A DNA stretch of 64,000 nucleotides, taken from Ornithinibacillus californiensis. GTDB lineage: Bacteria > Bacillota > Bacilli > Bacillales > Amphibacillaceae. The position numbers and the translations under genes were made by a program. The stretch's first letter is position 1; each line of letters begins with the position of its first letter. The notes beneath the pieces are model-generated. The model was given only the letters and a program-made list of their open reading frames with translations. It ran no database searches and was not told the origin of the DNA. Shown here one piece after another: positions 63,920 through 64,000 of the stretch. The DNA is taken from the NCBI RefSeq assembly GCF_001038485.1, contig NZ_LDUE01000069.1:1-64000 (forward strand), written 5' to 3'.

Positions 63920-64000
63920 ATGTTAAAGTATTTCATTCCATTCAGTCATTTAAAACTTCTAACATACGTACCGGATCAAATCCGAACACCCATTCATCAT
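63920..64000 (+). CDS. Partial reading frame running off the window
   Basis: Open from ATG 63920 through the window end (27 codons, beginning MLKYFIPFSHLKLLTYV), preceded by GGTAGGTG. Nothing recognisable in so short a stretch; it may be the start of a gene that continues beyond 64000 or chance. Confidence 0.35.
   Translation, partial: MLKYFIPFSHLKLLTYVPDQIRTPIHH

Overview
The window is one contiguous, AT-rich stretch of a low-GC Gram-positive chromosome. Gene content, strong AGGAGG-type ribosome binding sites, a T-box leader, lipobox lipoproteins and close homologues of Bacillus genes (ywbE, yhfK, uvsE/ywjD, opu, a bacillopeptidase F-like protease, katE) point to a Bacillaceae. The compatible-solute importer and NhaC-type antiporter suggest a salt- or alkali-tolerant relative such as Oceanobacillus, Virgibacillus or Ornithinibacillus; this placement is inference. 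No rRNA, tRNA, prophage, transposase or CRISPR array was seen.

Layout. 0-9 kb: a GNAT acetyltransferase, a very large secreted subtilase, ywbE, a VLRF1/aeRF1-type protein, a CHRD protein, and an ArsR-START fusion next to a SRPBCC protein. 9-16 kb: a two-gene OpuF-type osmolyte importer with permease and binding protein fused, convergent with a phnDCEE-type phosphonate/phosphite importer. 16-24 kb: NhaC antiporter plus isoaspartyl dipeptidase, divergent from a YbaK deacylase and an M24 peptidase; then a 3-hydroxybutyrate dehydrogenase broken by an in-frame TGA, its GntP-family permease, and threonine aldolase. 24-32 kb: mostly minus-strand housekeeping and accessory genes. 32-41 kb: HPII-type catalase, an MFS pump, a serine hydrolase, two tandem UV-damage endonucleases of which the second has altered lesion-probing residues, a HAD phosphatase, and an acyl-CoA thioesterase preceded by a cobalamin riboswitch and terminator. 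41-45 kb: a Fur-controlled ferric iron importer in two transcription units, each with its own Fur-box-like site. 45-57 kb: small accessory genes, a TetR/MFS pair sharing a 20-bp palindromic operator, and a frameshifted methyltransferase. 57-64 kb: an IleS2-type isoleucyl-tRNA synthetase under T-box control, a helical-repeat protein, a SET-domain protein and a GNAT.

Most unusual signals: (i) a cobalamin riboswitch whose first downstream gene is an acyl-CoA thioesterase; (ii) two unrelated intergenic arrays with a period of about 21 bp (five copies at exactly 21 bp in the ileS leader; nine degenerate copies between katE and the yhfK-like gene); (iii) the divergent UvsE paralogue; (iv) recent gene inactivations (bdh, methyltransferase); (v) a 58-bp near-perfect palindrome belonging to a dispersed GGGACTGTCCC family; (vi) small reading frames abutting strong hairpins.
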